Shown here: positions 28,853-36,571 of the stretch, in pieces | Layout: every line of letters begins with the position of its first letter | Position numbering within the stretch: the first letter of the stretch is position 1 | Assembly (NCBI GenBank): GCA_965247965.1 | Contig: OZ252053.1 | Location: 6,758,001-6,822,000, forward strand | Direction of reading: 5' to 3' | Length of the DNA stretch: 64,000 nt | Source: UBA7328 sp965247965 | GTDB taxonomy: Bacteria; Bacteroidota; Bacteroidia; Chitinophagales; Saprospiraceae | The notes under the pieces: model-generated | Told to the model about the DNA's origin: nothing | Databases searched by the model: none | What the model saw: the letters and a program-made list of their open reading frames with translations, nothing else | Position numbers and translations under genes: made by a program

Positions 28853-29165
28853 ACCGATCAATGGATTGTTACTTTAAATCCAAATACCTGACCGGTATGA
28901 GGCGGTGTCACAACCTGGACAAGCCAGAACCATACAAGTAGTTTCGTTTAATCGTTTAATCGTTTATTTGTCTTGACCTCTTCATAAACGCATAAACATT
29001 AAACGCATAAACATTTTTGAGGACAAGAGTTATGGTTTGTAGGCAGTGCCTGTACGAAAACACACATACAAGATACGCCAGAACCAAGGACAAAACACGT
29101 TGAGTTAGAACTTGATCTTAAGCTTGTACTCAAATATTGAGACCCCGCCTTCTCAAAATATGCTT
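28853..29165. repeat. Gene-free stretch with ATAAACG-type arrays
   Basis: Between 28943 and 29016 the DNA is largely degenerate repeats such as CGTTTAATCG and AAACGCATAAACAT (two near-tandem copies). The segment around 28912-28935 (AACCTGGACAAGCCAGAACC) recurs with three changes at 55028-55048, also followed by CGTTTAATCG and TTGACC. No ORF or RNA recognised. Confidence 0.6.
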
Positions 29166-29396
29166 TTAGTCCCGTCCACGAGATTTCAGCGGTTGATTAA
29201 GAGGCGTGGCTTGCACTTGATCGTATAATTTTTCTTTATAAATCCACGCGTCCTTGTCCGTATATTCATAAGCCTCATAAGAGCCATCGGGCACTAAAAG
29301 AAAACCTCCTTCACTATTATCTTTATTCGGAATACTGATAATATGGTCGAAAATGATGATCTGGTCGTTCGTATTGATGAAGTTGTTTAATAACAC
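29166..29396 (-). pseudogene. ORF fragment ending at the IS5-type element
   Basis: A 76-codon reading frame whose first residues (MLLNNF) are encoded by the terminal inverted repeat of the adjacent IS. The remaining sequence is hydrophilic and plausible as protein (GGFLLVPDGSYEAYEYTDKD). It is probably the C-terminal remnant of a gene cut by the insertion. I do not recognise a family, and no matching N-terminal part is visible beyond the IS. Confidence 0.35.
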
Positions 29397-30320
29397 ATTA
29401 CGGATTATTTTAATATAAAAAGTTTGTAGCTTTAGAAACGCTGAGGTGTAGAACCAAAGAATAACTAAAGACTACAAACAATGGTTAAAGCTGAAATTAA
29501 TGAATTTTTTGTACAACACATGCCTAAAATATCAAATGGAAAGAAACTAAAAGTACCAATGTGGAAAATAGTGAAGGCCATATTGTATAAGCTCAAAACA
29601 GGTGTGCAATGGAGGCAATTGCCTGTTCGACATTTCTTTGGATTTATCAGATATAGCTGGCAATCAGTGTTTTATCACTTCAACAAGTGGTCAAAAACAG
29701 GAATTTAGAAAAGATGTTATGAGCAATTATTGCTAAATAAACGGAAGCATTTAAACCTTTGTTCTGTAAATTTTGATGGATCACATACCCCGGTAAAGCG
29801 AGGAGGACAAGAGGTAGGTTATCAAGGTAGAAAGAAAGCTCAAACCACGAATCTATTGATACTGACCGATGATCAGGGTGTGCCAATAGGTTGGTCAGAA
29901 CCGATAAGTGGCCAGCATCATGACAGTTTTGAACTGGTAAAAACTGCTAATAAAATTTTTGATCAAATGGAGGCAATTGACCTTTCATGTGATGGTCTTT
30001 TCCTGAATGCCGATGCAGGGTTTGATGTTGCCAAATTCAAGGAACTATGCTTTGAAAAGGACATCATATTCAACATCGATAAAAACAAGAGAAGGGGAAA
30101 ATCAGATGATGAAGACACTCCATATGTCTTTGATAATCAACTATATAAGAGAAGATTTGTGGTGGAACAACTTAATGCTTGGGTAGACGGATTCAAGACT
30201 TTAGTAATAAGATATGAAACCACAACCATCAATTGGATGTCTTTCCACTATCTGGCCTTCGCAATTATTTTCCTGAGAAAATTTCAAACCGTTAACATTT
30301 AGTTATTAAACAACTTCATC
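29376..30320 (+). mobile_element. IS5-type insertion sequence
   Basis: About 0.94 kb bounded by perfect 19-bp inverted repeats GATGAAGTTGTTTAATAAC (29376-29394; reverse complement at 30302-30320). It contains one DDE transposase gene. The transposase stop codon (30300-30302) reaches the right repeat. No convincing target duplication was found. Related ends occur at 32662, 32810 and 40058. Confidence 0.85.
29481..30302 (+). pseudogene. IS5-family transposase interrupted by one in-frame stop
   Basis: Reading through, 273 codons encode a DDE transposase: an N-terminal DUF4096-like region (VPMWKIVKAILYKLKTGVQW), then VNFDGSHTPVKRGGQEVGY (first Asp), LNADAGFDVAKFKELC (second Asp) and RRFVVEQLNAWVDGFKTL (Glu region). 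A single TAG at 29706-29708 splits it; both halves are in the same frame. This differs from the frameshifted two-ORF IS5 subgroups. A nonsense mutation is the simplest reading. Confidence 0.8.
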
Positions 30321-30345
30321 TGCTCAATTACTTTTAACCAAAAAA

Positions 30346-30431
30346 TTGATGATGAATAAATCATCAGGTTTGATCATACTGGCCGTTGTTCTATTTTCTT
30401 TGGGTTGCAATTCAAATAAGGAATACATATT
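30346..30431 (+). pseudogene. Lipoprotein gene, 5' fragment cut by an ISAzo13-type element
   Basis: The start encodes a clear lipoprotein signal (LIILAVVLFSLGCNSN). The frame then runs into the left end of the next mobile element at about 30432. A possible 3' piece is at 31708-31812. Function unknown. Confidence 0.45.
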
Positions 30432-31692
30432 AAATAAAGTAACAATATGTTATTATCTTGTGAAAAAAAAGGATGGAAAGGTATTCAAAAGAAACAGAAG
30501 CAAAGATGAAGCTTTTTTATACTGGTTTGGAAGAAAAAGATAGGCGTCATTATGCTGCCTTAGAGGCCTCAAAATTAGGTCATGGAGGTAAGCAGTATAT
30601 AGGAAAGATGTTTAAAATAAGTCAAAAGACGCTGCGCAAGGGAGAACGAGAATTATTGAATTCTGAATTATATGGACAAATTCCATTAGGCAAACAAAGG
30701 CGCATAGGAGGAGGTAGAAAAAAATTTTAACAAGTACCCCGAGACATTAGCGAAGCTTACTGAGTTTATCAATATAAATAAAGCCGGTAGTCCTACCAAT
30801 GAAAATGTTTATTGGATTCACTTAAAGGCTGGGGAAATAGCTGATCGATTTTTTCAAGAGTATGGTATCAAGATCAGCAATGGCTTAATAAAGCGAACCC
30901 TTCGAGCTATGAATTTCAAGTATCGTAAAATGAGCAAGAATATAGCTTTAGGCAGTTATGAAAAACGAGATGAACAGTTCAAAATTATTTTCAAATTAGT
31001 AGGACTGATGAGTTTGCAAAGCCCAGTAGTAAGCATAGATTGTAAGAAAAAGGAGCGATTAGGCAACTTGTATCGTGAAGGAAAATGTTATGCTACGGGA
31101 GCTATAGAGGTTTTCGATCACGACTATCACCATTTATCTAAAGGTGCAGTAATTCCTCACGGAATCTACGATTTACAAAAAAATGAAGGGTATATGTCGA
31201 TAGGTAATAGTCATGAAACAGCAGAATTTATTACAGATAATTTGTTATGGTGGTGGGAAAACTATGGTATCCATCAATATCCAAATGCTAAAAATATCCT
31301 CGTGTTGTGTGATGCAGGAGGAGCCAATAGCTATGGACACTATGCTTTCAAAAAACAAATTTTACTTTTAGCAAAACAGATAGGATTAGATATTATCGTG
31401 TGCCATTACCCACCCTATGCTTCTAAGTGGAATCCAATTGAACATCGTTTATTTGCTCATGTTCACCGCGCTATTCAAGGTGCAGTTTTTACCGATTATG
31501 AGTTGGTAGCTAAACTCATAAATAAAACCAAAACCAAAACAGGATTAAAAGTAGTAGCACGATTAAATCAAAAAAGATATAACACAGGAATAAAGACACC
31601 TAAATCAGAAATTGACTATAATCGAATTCAATTTCATCCACAACTTCCAGTTCTTTCCTACAGAATTTGTGCATAAATTCGATACTTTATTT
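30432..31692 (+). mobile_element. ISAzo13-type insertion sequence
   Basis: About 1.26 kb. Candidate short terminal repeats AAATAAAGTA (30432-30441) and its complement TACTTTATTT (31683-31692) enclose the transposase frames. The true ends may lie a few bases further out. It sits inside a lipoprotein gene. Confidence 0.65.
30473..31676 (+). pseudogene. ISAzo13-family transposase, frame changed at an A7T4 tract
   Basis: Two overlapping frames together give about 400 residues of a transposase of the Rhodopirellula-type DDE family. Frame 1 (30473-30730) encodes the N-terminal part, ending GRIGGGRKKF-like. Frame 2 continues as NFNKYPETLAKLTEF and carries SPVVSIDCKKKE, ILVLCDAGGANSYG and YPPYASKWNPIEHRLFAHV. 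The join is at AAAAAAATTTT (30718-30728) and needs loss of one base or gain of two. It is either a simple indel or a transcript-slippage site. Confidence 0.75.
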
Positions 31693-31707
31693 TATCTTCG
31701 TTCCTAA

Positions 31708-31812
31708 GGTAATGATAGAAGATTCCTTGAAGGAAAGTGTCATGCGATAACTATTGTTAATAAACAAAAGATCGCTGTAGAAGTGCCTTGTAAGGTAATG
31801 GAAACGAGTTGA
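31708..31812 (+). pseudogene. Possible 3' fragment of the interrupted lipoprotein gene
   Basis: After a TAA at 31705-31707 an open frame reads GNDRRFLEGKCHAITIVNKQ and continues to a stop at 31810-31812. It has no start codon of its own and lies directly beyond the ISAzo13-type element, so it may be the tail of the gene begun at 30346. Linking the two is inference. Confidence 0.3.
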
Positions 31813-31871
31813 TAAATAACATTAATAGCAAGCCCTGAAATAATTTCAATACTTTTACCAAAATCCTCAAA

Positions 31872-31985
31872 ATGAGCGCAATCTTATTTCAGTCATCTTC
31901 TTCCAGTTTCCTTTTAGTTTTGGTAATAGTAGTAGTCATGATAGTTATTGGCTTTCTTTTAGCGAAATACCTGGGAAATCGTTAA
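31872..31985 (+). CDS. Putative single-helix small membrane protein (37 residues)
   Basis: ATG at 31872, stop at 31983-31985. Ser-rich start (ILFQSSSSS) followed by one long hydrophobic helix (FLLVLVIVVVMIVIGFLLA) and a basic end (KYLGNR). No family recognised. It could be a real small membrane peptide or a decayed gene in this remnant-rich area. Confidence 0.35.
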   Translation: MSAILFQSSSSSFLLVLVIVVVMIVIGFLLAKYLGNR

Positions 31986-32150
31986 AGCTTGATAAATTCT
32001 TTGGCTATATTTTCAGCCCGTTCGATATGCGGAATCATATGTCTCTTTTAATCTTGCATATAGTCCTCGTGCTATTTCCTCAAGCTCCTTACCTGAAATA
32101 AGGATGTTTACTTTTATATCTCCGCTGCCTGGTTTCACGATCAGTTATGG
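31982..32150 (-). pseudogene. Minus-strand coding remnants
   Basis: Two short minus-strand frames look protein-like but are out of register. One reads VNILISGKELEEIARGLYA (about 32130-32020). The other reads MIPHIERAENIAKEFIKL (32038-31982), which resembles the C-terminal end of alpha/beta hydrolases. Probably a decayed gene or genes; identification tentative. Confidence 0.25.
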
Positions 32151-32219
32151 TTTTTATTTGTATGGAGTACAATGTTGAAATGACCAGCGCTGAAATCTGT
32201 TGAGGCTGGTTTATTTTTT

Positions 32220-32636
32220 TTAGGCCTTCGTATTTTTATATGTTTTTATTAGGTTGGATACTATAGCATTAACACTGCAGTCTTCACTATCGGCTAATTC
32301 ATTCAATTTTTTAAAATTTGCAGGGGAAATCTTTTTGTCGAGTACTTTTATCGAACCGTCACGCCAGTGAAGTGCATTTCTACCATCAAGTAGGAATTTT
32401 TCGGGATTTGATTTTGCAACCTTTCTTTTTACTTGATTCCAAATAGTATTTAGATCCCTTAAGGAAGTCATTTGTCCGTACTGCCCAAGATGATAAATCA
32501 CTGTTTCCTTTAAATTTGAAGTACCCACTGGCAACTGTAACAAAATTTCAACCATTGATTGTTTCACTTTTTCTTTTGAAACTCCAATCCCAAATCCTGC
32601 CCTTCTCATTTCAGAGTATGATTTTCTATCAAACAT
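32220..32636 (-). CDS. Hypothetical protein, 138 residues
   Basis: No domain recognised. The sequence is basic and predicted helical. An N-terminal part contains VKQSMVEILLQLPVGTSNLK, and a C-terminal segment (about 103-135: ISPANFKKLNELADSEDCSV, then NAIVSNLIKTYKN) could be a ribbon-helix-helix-like or simple helical motif. It lies between mobile-element remnants and a MITE, so it may be cargo. It may be co-inherited with the insertion sequences rather than with the catabolic island. Confidence 0.5.
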   Translation of the reverse strand: MFDRKSYSEMRRAGFGIGVSKEKVKQSMVEILLQLPVGTSNLKETVIYHLGQYGQMTSLRDLNTIWNQVKRKVAKSNPEKFLLDGRNALHWRDGSIKVLDKKISPANFKKLNELADSEDCSVNAIVSNLIKTYKNTKA

Positions 32637-32661
32637 TATCTTTGCCTTTCTGAATAGTTGT

Positions 32662-32825
32662 GAAGTTGTTTAAAAACATATCTCATCGCCTACAGACAAC
32701 ACATTGATCCTCAATTTATTAGCAATTTTCTCAACACGTAGCTACGGCTATGCATTTCAAAAATTACAAATTCTTGAGAATCAAGCCGTTATCTTCGTCA
32801 GATGACATAGTTATTAAACAACTTC
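32662..32825. mobile_element. 164-bp MITE related to the IS5-type element
   Basis: Terminal inverted repeats GAAGTTGTTTAAAAAC (32662-32677) and GTTATTAAACAACTTC (32810-32825) match the ends of the IS at 29376-30320. TGT flanks both sides, consistent with a 3-bp target duplication. The interior has no transposase ORF and differs from the full element's subterminal DNA. Confidence 0.65.
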
Positions 32826-32864
32826 TGTATTTAATTTAAACATAAATACTTTTTTCAACCATGG

Positions 32865-34430
32865 CTACCCTGGATACTCTGAGACATAGACAGCCTTGGT
32901 CTGCGTGTAGTCAAAGAAAGTCTCACGGCAGTTTACTCCTCCTCCGGGACCGCCGCTGATTCCCTGACCTCCGTACGGTAAACCGTAGGCCACCATGTTG
33001 TGACAGTTGACCTGACCTGTACCATCTCGAAACTGCTTCGCTACTTTCTCCCCAAGCTCCAAATCTTTGGTCCAGACGCTACTCCCCAATCCATACATCG
33101 TGTCGTTTGCCAATTCAAGAGCTTCGTCTACCGAATCGACAGGTCGCACCGTGGCGAAGGTGTGAAATATTTCTTTCGGGTTGCAGTTTACTCCCGGGTC
33201 GGCCCTAAATAAAGAAGGCTTGAGATAGAATCCATTATGGTCGGCGACTTTCGTCGGACCACCCTCGAGAATCGGAACTCCTCCTGCGTGCCTGGCAGCC
33301 TTGATAGCAGTGAGAATCCGCTGTCGCTGTGTCGGATTGATGACCGGCCCTAGCTGTGTCCCCTCATCGGCCTGGTACCCAATATTAAGTTCTTCCATAA
33401 ACGAACGGGTCGCCTCAATGAAGTCGTCAACAATTGGGCGCTCAACAAAGCAACGATGAATTGTGCAGCACGTCTGTCCATAGTGTTGATTGGTGTTGCG
33501 GGAGATGATCCGGGCAACCAGTTCAGGATCGGCATCTTTGAGCACAATCGCCGCGCCGTTCCCTCCCATTTCTCGTTTGACCCTTGTACCATGTCGGTCG
33601 CAGGCTCTGAGCACTGCCTGCCCAACTTCAGGTGATCCGGTAAAAGAGATGTAGCGTACCCCAGGGTGCTCAGCTATGAACTTTCCTGTGAGCTCACCTC
33701 GTCCCGGAAGAACGTTGATCACCCCAGGAGGAAATCCGGCTTCTTCAGCAAGCTTTGCAAGGTACAAAGCAGATAGCGGTGTGTCCTCTGCCGGTTTTAT
33801 CAGGACTGTGTTTCCAGCGAGTAGCGCAGGAACGATAAACCACCACGTCAGAACCACCGGGTAGTTCCAGGGGATGATACCGGCAACAACTCCCCACGGC
33901 TCGACATAGGGATATGCCTCCACACCGCCGTCGATCGCCATTCTTCTTCCTTCACCTAATCGCGTTTCACTGGCCACGCTCACAAAGTACTCGGCACATG
34001 CGCGAACTTGAGTAAGATCACCTTCAGCTAGTTCTGAGACCTTCCCTCCGTTTCTGATCTCGCAGGCAAGAAACACGTCGCGATCACGCTCGATGAGTTC
34101 GACGAGTTTCATGACCAGTTCACAGCGTTGCTCCACCGGTATGTCCTTCCAACTGATTTGTCCGCGTCCACCGCTGAAGGCTCTGTAGGCGGCAGTAACC
34201 GCTCGGTCGACATCCTCCTTGCCCATTTCACATACGGATGCCAGAACCTCCTGCGAGCCGGGATCGATCACTTGAAATGTCGCGTTCATCGAACCGGTAA
34301 CATATTCCCCTCCGATGAAGGCTCGCAGTGGTCCCCCATTGTCAGACGTGAAATCAGTGAACGAGCGAGGAGTAGAGAATGCACTTGCAGTAAAAGCCTG
34401 GATATCATTTAAAGTTATCTGAGTTGCCAT
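32865..34430 (-). CDS. NAD(P)-dependent aldehyde dehydrogenase (betaine-aldehyde type)
   Basis: 521 residues, cytoplasmic, oxidising an aldehyde to its acid. Visible are the Asn of IIPWNYPVVLTWW (Asn189), the cofactor site SFTGSPEVGQAV, Glu287 in REMGGNGAAIVLKDAD, and the catalytic Cys321 in HYGQTCCTIHRCFVE. The C-terminal GLPYGGQGISGGPGGGVNCR is typical. GC content looks clearly higher than in neighbouring genes, suggesting separate acquisition. The start of a catabolic island makes a sugar-derived aldehyde a possible substrate; specificity is not readable. Confidence 0.9.
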   Translation of the reverse strand: MATQITLNDIQAFTASAFSTPRSFTDFTSDNGGPLRAFIGGEYVTGSMNATFQVIDPGSQEVLASVCEMGKEDVDRAVTAAYRAFSGGRGQISWKDIPVEQRCELVMKLVELIERDRDVFLACEIRNGGKVSELAEGDLTQVRACAEYFVSVASETRLGEGRRMAIDGGVEAYPYVEPWGVVAGIIPWNYPVVLTWWFIVPALLAGNTVLIKPAEDTPLSALYLAKLAEEAGFPPGVINVLPGRGELTGKFIAEHPGVRYISFTGSPEVGQAVLRACDRHGTRVKREMGGNGAAIVLKDADPELVARIISRNTNQHYGQTCCTIHRCFVERPIVDDFIEATRSFMEELNIGYQADEGTQLGPVINPTQRQRILTAIKAARHAGGVPILEGGPTKVADHNGFYLKPSLFRADPGVNCNPKEIFHTFATVRPVDSVDEALELANDTMYGLGSSVWTKDLELGEKVAKQFRDGTGQVNCHNMVAYGLPYGGQGISGGPGGGVNCRETFFDYTQTKAVYVSEYPG

Positions 34431-34613
34431 TGTTAAACTTCTTTACTTATAATCAATTGCCAAAAGCGGCATAATTACCAATATTATAACATATTATCTG
34501 GTCAACAGAAAATAAGACCATAAAGGTTCATGGCTAAAAAAAAAGAAAGCGAAAAAAAGAGTTTTCAGAACGAAATGCAATAGAAGGCAAAATAGGACAA
34601 GCCAAACAAGGAT

Positions 34614-34640
34614 AACTCGTGCCGCGTCACGCGGTATGAA
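34614..34640. repeat. GC-rich hairpin repeat, copy 1
   Basis: AACTCGTGCCGCGT followed by CACGCGGTAT; the CCGCGT/ACGCGG arms form a tight hairpin. Copy 2 at 59003-59029 differs at two of 27 positions. Confidence 0.6.
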
Positions 34641-34758
34641 CTCAACAAAATCAAAGCAAAACTGAAAGATACATCCGAATGCTGGATAGGGCTCGTGTTG
34701 TTCTCTACCAATCTCGTTAAATTTGCACAAACTCAAGGTTTCCTTTTCTGAGGAAACC

Positions 34759-34926
34759 CTAGTGCACCAAGCACTAAATCCTGACCCCCATAAACTTGTT
34801 CTTTTCCTTCTGCTCGGCGTTGGAAAAATCCTCATTATGCTTAGGCATAACTGCGGTTTTCCCGCCTTGATCAGAAGAAAAATAACTTTGCCTATGGGGT
34901 TCATTACTTAATGCTTGGTACACTAG
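34759..34926. repeat. 168-bp palindromic element, copy A
   Basis: Terminal arms CTAGTGCACCAAGCACTAA (34759-34777) and TTAATGCTTGGTACACTAG (34908-34926) pair over 17 of 19 positions. Inner arms continue the fold: TTTTCCTTCTG with CAGAAGAAAA, and TTATGC with GCATAA around a TTAG loop (34835-34850). Copy B is at 38241-38408 and has the same length. Confidence 0.7.
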
Positions 34927-34966
34927 TGCTCAAGATTTGGGTTTTAACATAGAAATCCGGGTTTAA

Positions 34967-36508
34967 TTATTCCACCAAATTGTTTTTCAATGTTGTAACC
35001 ATTCCGCCTCGGTCTTGCCATTCCAAAGATTTTAACGCCTTATTTTCCGGACTCAAAGGAATGGAATTTGCACCCAAAATAATATCAAGATCACCATCAT
35101 TATCAACATCTGCTGAATTTATCAGAATCCAGCATTCATTTTTTTTCCCTCTAATCCCATTGGGTTCAAATATCCATTCGCCCTTTTCGACGCTTTGATT
35201 TTCAAAATAGATAAACGATTCTCTCCCTCTATCAAGATGTGATGCAAAATATCCGATAGAGGCGATATCAATGTCACCATCGTCGTCATAATCAGCGGAA
35301 GCAGTACCATAAGCTCCTTGTTGAGTATGAAACCACACTTGCTCAAAATGATGGTTTCCTTGATTTTCAAATAGTCTGACCCCATGAAATGGCTTTAGTA
35401 TAATTCCATAGTCACCACTGTCCCCGCTCGAGCACACAATATCATCATCACCATCCGCATCAAAGTCCAGCAATTCGAAATGCGTGGTTCCATAATGTGC
35501 TGGTAAGCGCAGCAATCTCTTTTTGTCAAACCTCAAATTTCCCATATTCAGAAAGAGATAAACGCTTTCGTCGGCTTGCGTAACCAAGACATAAAAGTCT
35601 TTCAATCCGTCGTTATTCACATCTTTCACAATGGTTTTTACTGCTCCGGAACCATTGTGCAAATTCAGTTTATTGATTTTATCCTTTTGAGTGTAGAGGT
35701 TAATGCCTCCGAGAAATTTACCAAACTCCGCTACAAGTATTTCATCTGTACCATCGTTGTCAAAATCTTCGACCTCGAAATTTATGGGCCTCTCTAATAG
35801 GTCTATCAAAGGCTGCAATGAATTTGTCTTCACTACTATCTCTCCGGAGGGTTCATCAATGTTCTCTAATTTCCCCATGAGTAGAAACAGCTCTCTAGAG
35901 TTCTTTTTGCTTATATCCACCAGGGGTGAGGCGAGCTGGGTCTTCTCGAGTTCGTTTCCTTTATTATCAACCTGTAGGTAATAACTTTCAGTCTCATCAT
36001 AAAAACCAAGTTGGAACCTACCTTCATTAAAATTCAAGTAGGTCAAACCTCGAGGCGTGCTTTTCCAAGGTAATATTTCAACATCGAATTGCTCCAAAGC
36101 CATATTCAATTTAGGTGCCTTTTTAACGCCTAGTGTCCTGGGTGATTTTATTCTGTAGTACTTGTTTATGGCAATCCACTTGTCAACACTAATTGTGGGT
36201 GATTCTGGAAACAATCCTGAATGTGACAGCCTCTTTTTTGCCACCGGATTTAAATAATCCGTAAACCCAAATTTTTCTTTACCAGCTCCTAAGAAAAAGC
36301 CCATGATAGGTAATAAGTGGCCCCAATATTCAGTCGGAAGAATCTCGGCATTTGGAAATGAATGGCAGCCAGAACAATGAATCCTGGCCAATTCTTCTCC
36401 ATATCGTACCAACCGGGCCGTTTCTTTATCGCTTGAGGAATTACAGGTAATCGATAAGGCAAGCACGATCAGTAACATCTCAACAGTCAACCATTTCTTT
36501 TTTGACAT
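34967..36508 (-). CDS. Lipoprotein with N-terminal c-type heme motif and VCBS/FG-GAP propeller
   Basis: 513 residues from the ATG at 36508 (an ATG five codons earlier is possible). Lipoprotein signal ending LIVLALSITC. One heme-binding CSGCH motif follows within about 25 residues (RIHCSGCHSFPNAEILP). The rest (about 165-510) is DxDxDGxxD-type repeats (DFDNDGTDEILVAEF; DFDADGDDDIVCSSG; DYDDDGDIDIASIG; DVDNDGDLDIILGAN). A surface-facing protein with possible electron transfer; the family is frequent beside CRTAC/DUF1553 genes. Function unknown. Confidence 0.8.
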   Translation of the reverse strand: MSKKKWLTVEMLLIVLALSITCNSSSDKETARLVRYGEELARIHCSGCHSFPNAEILPTEYWGHLLPIMGFFLGAGKEKFGFTDYLNPVAKKRLSHSGLFPESPTISVDKWIAINKYYRIKSPRTLGVKKAPKLNMALEQFDVEILPWKSTPRGLTYLNFNEGRFQLGFYDETESYYLQVDNKGNELEKTQLASPLVDISKKNSRELFLLMGKLENIDEPSGEIVVKTNSLQPLIDLLERPINFEVEDFDNDGTDEILVAEFGKFLGGINLYTQKDKINKLNLHNGSGAVKTIVKDVNNDGLKDFYVLVTQADESVYLFLNMGNLRFDKKRLLRLPAHYGTTHFELLDFDADGDDDIVCSSGDSGDYGIILKPFHGVRLFENQGNHHFEQVWFHTQQGAYGTASADYDDDGDIDIASIGYFASHLDRGRESFIYFENQSVEKGEWIFEPNGIRGKKNECWILINSADVDNDGDLDIILGANSIPLSPENKALKSLEWQDRGGMVTTLKNNLVE

Positions 36509-36571
36509 AAATCCAGTTATCAATTCGCTTTCTTTTATTATGACTACACCTCCATCTGCCGTCCAGCGTCT

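Larger units (their letters stand above)
34431..34966. repeat. Gene-free stretch with hairpin repeat and palindromic element
   Basis: Holds the CGTGCCGCG hairpin repeat (34614-34640) and palindromic element copy A (34759-34926). Minus-strand ORFs here are repeat translations and not supported as genes. Confidence 0.6.

Noticed and set aside
34494..34904. 136-codon minus-strand ORF
   Set aside because: It is a translation of the palindromic element and the hairpin repeat; the composition (Phe runs, basic tracts) is not protein-like.
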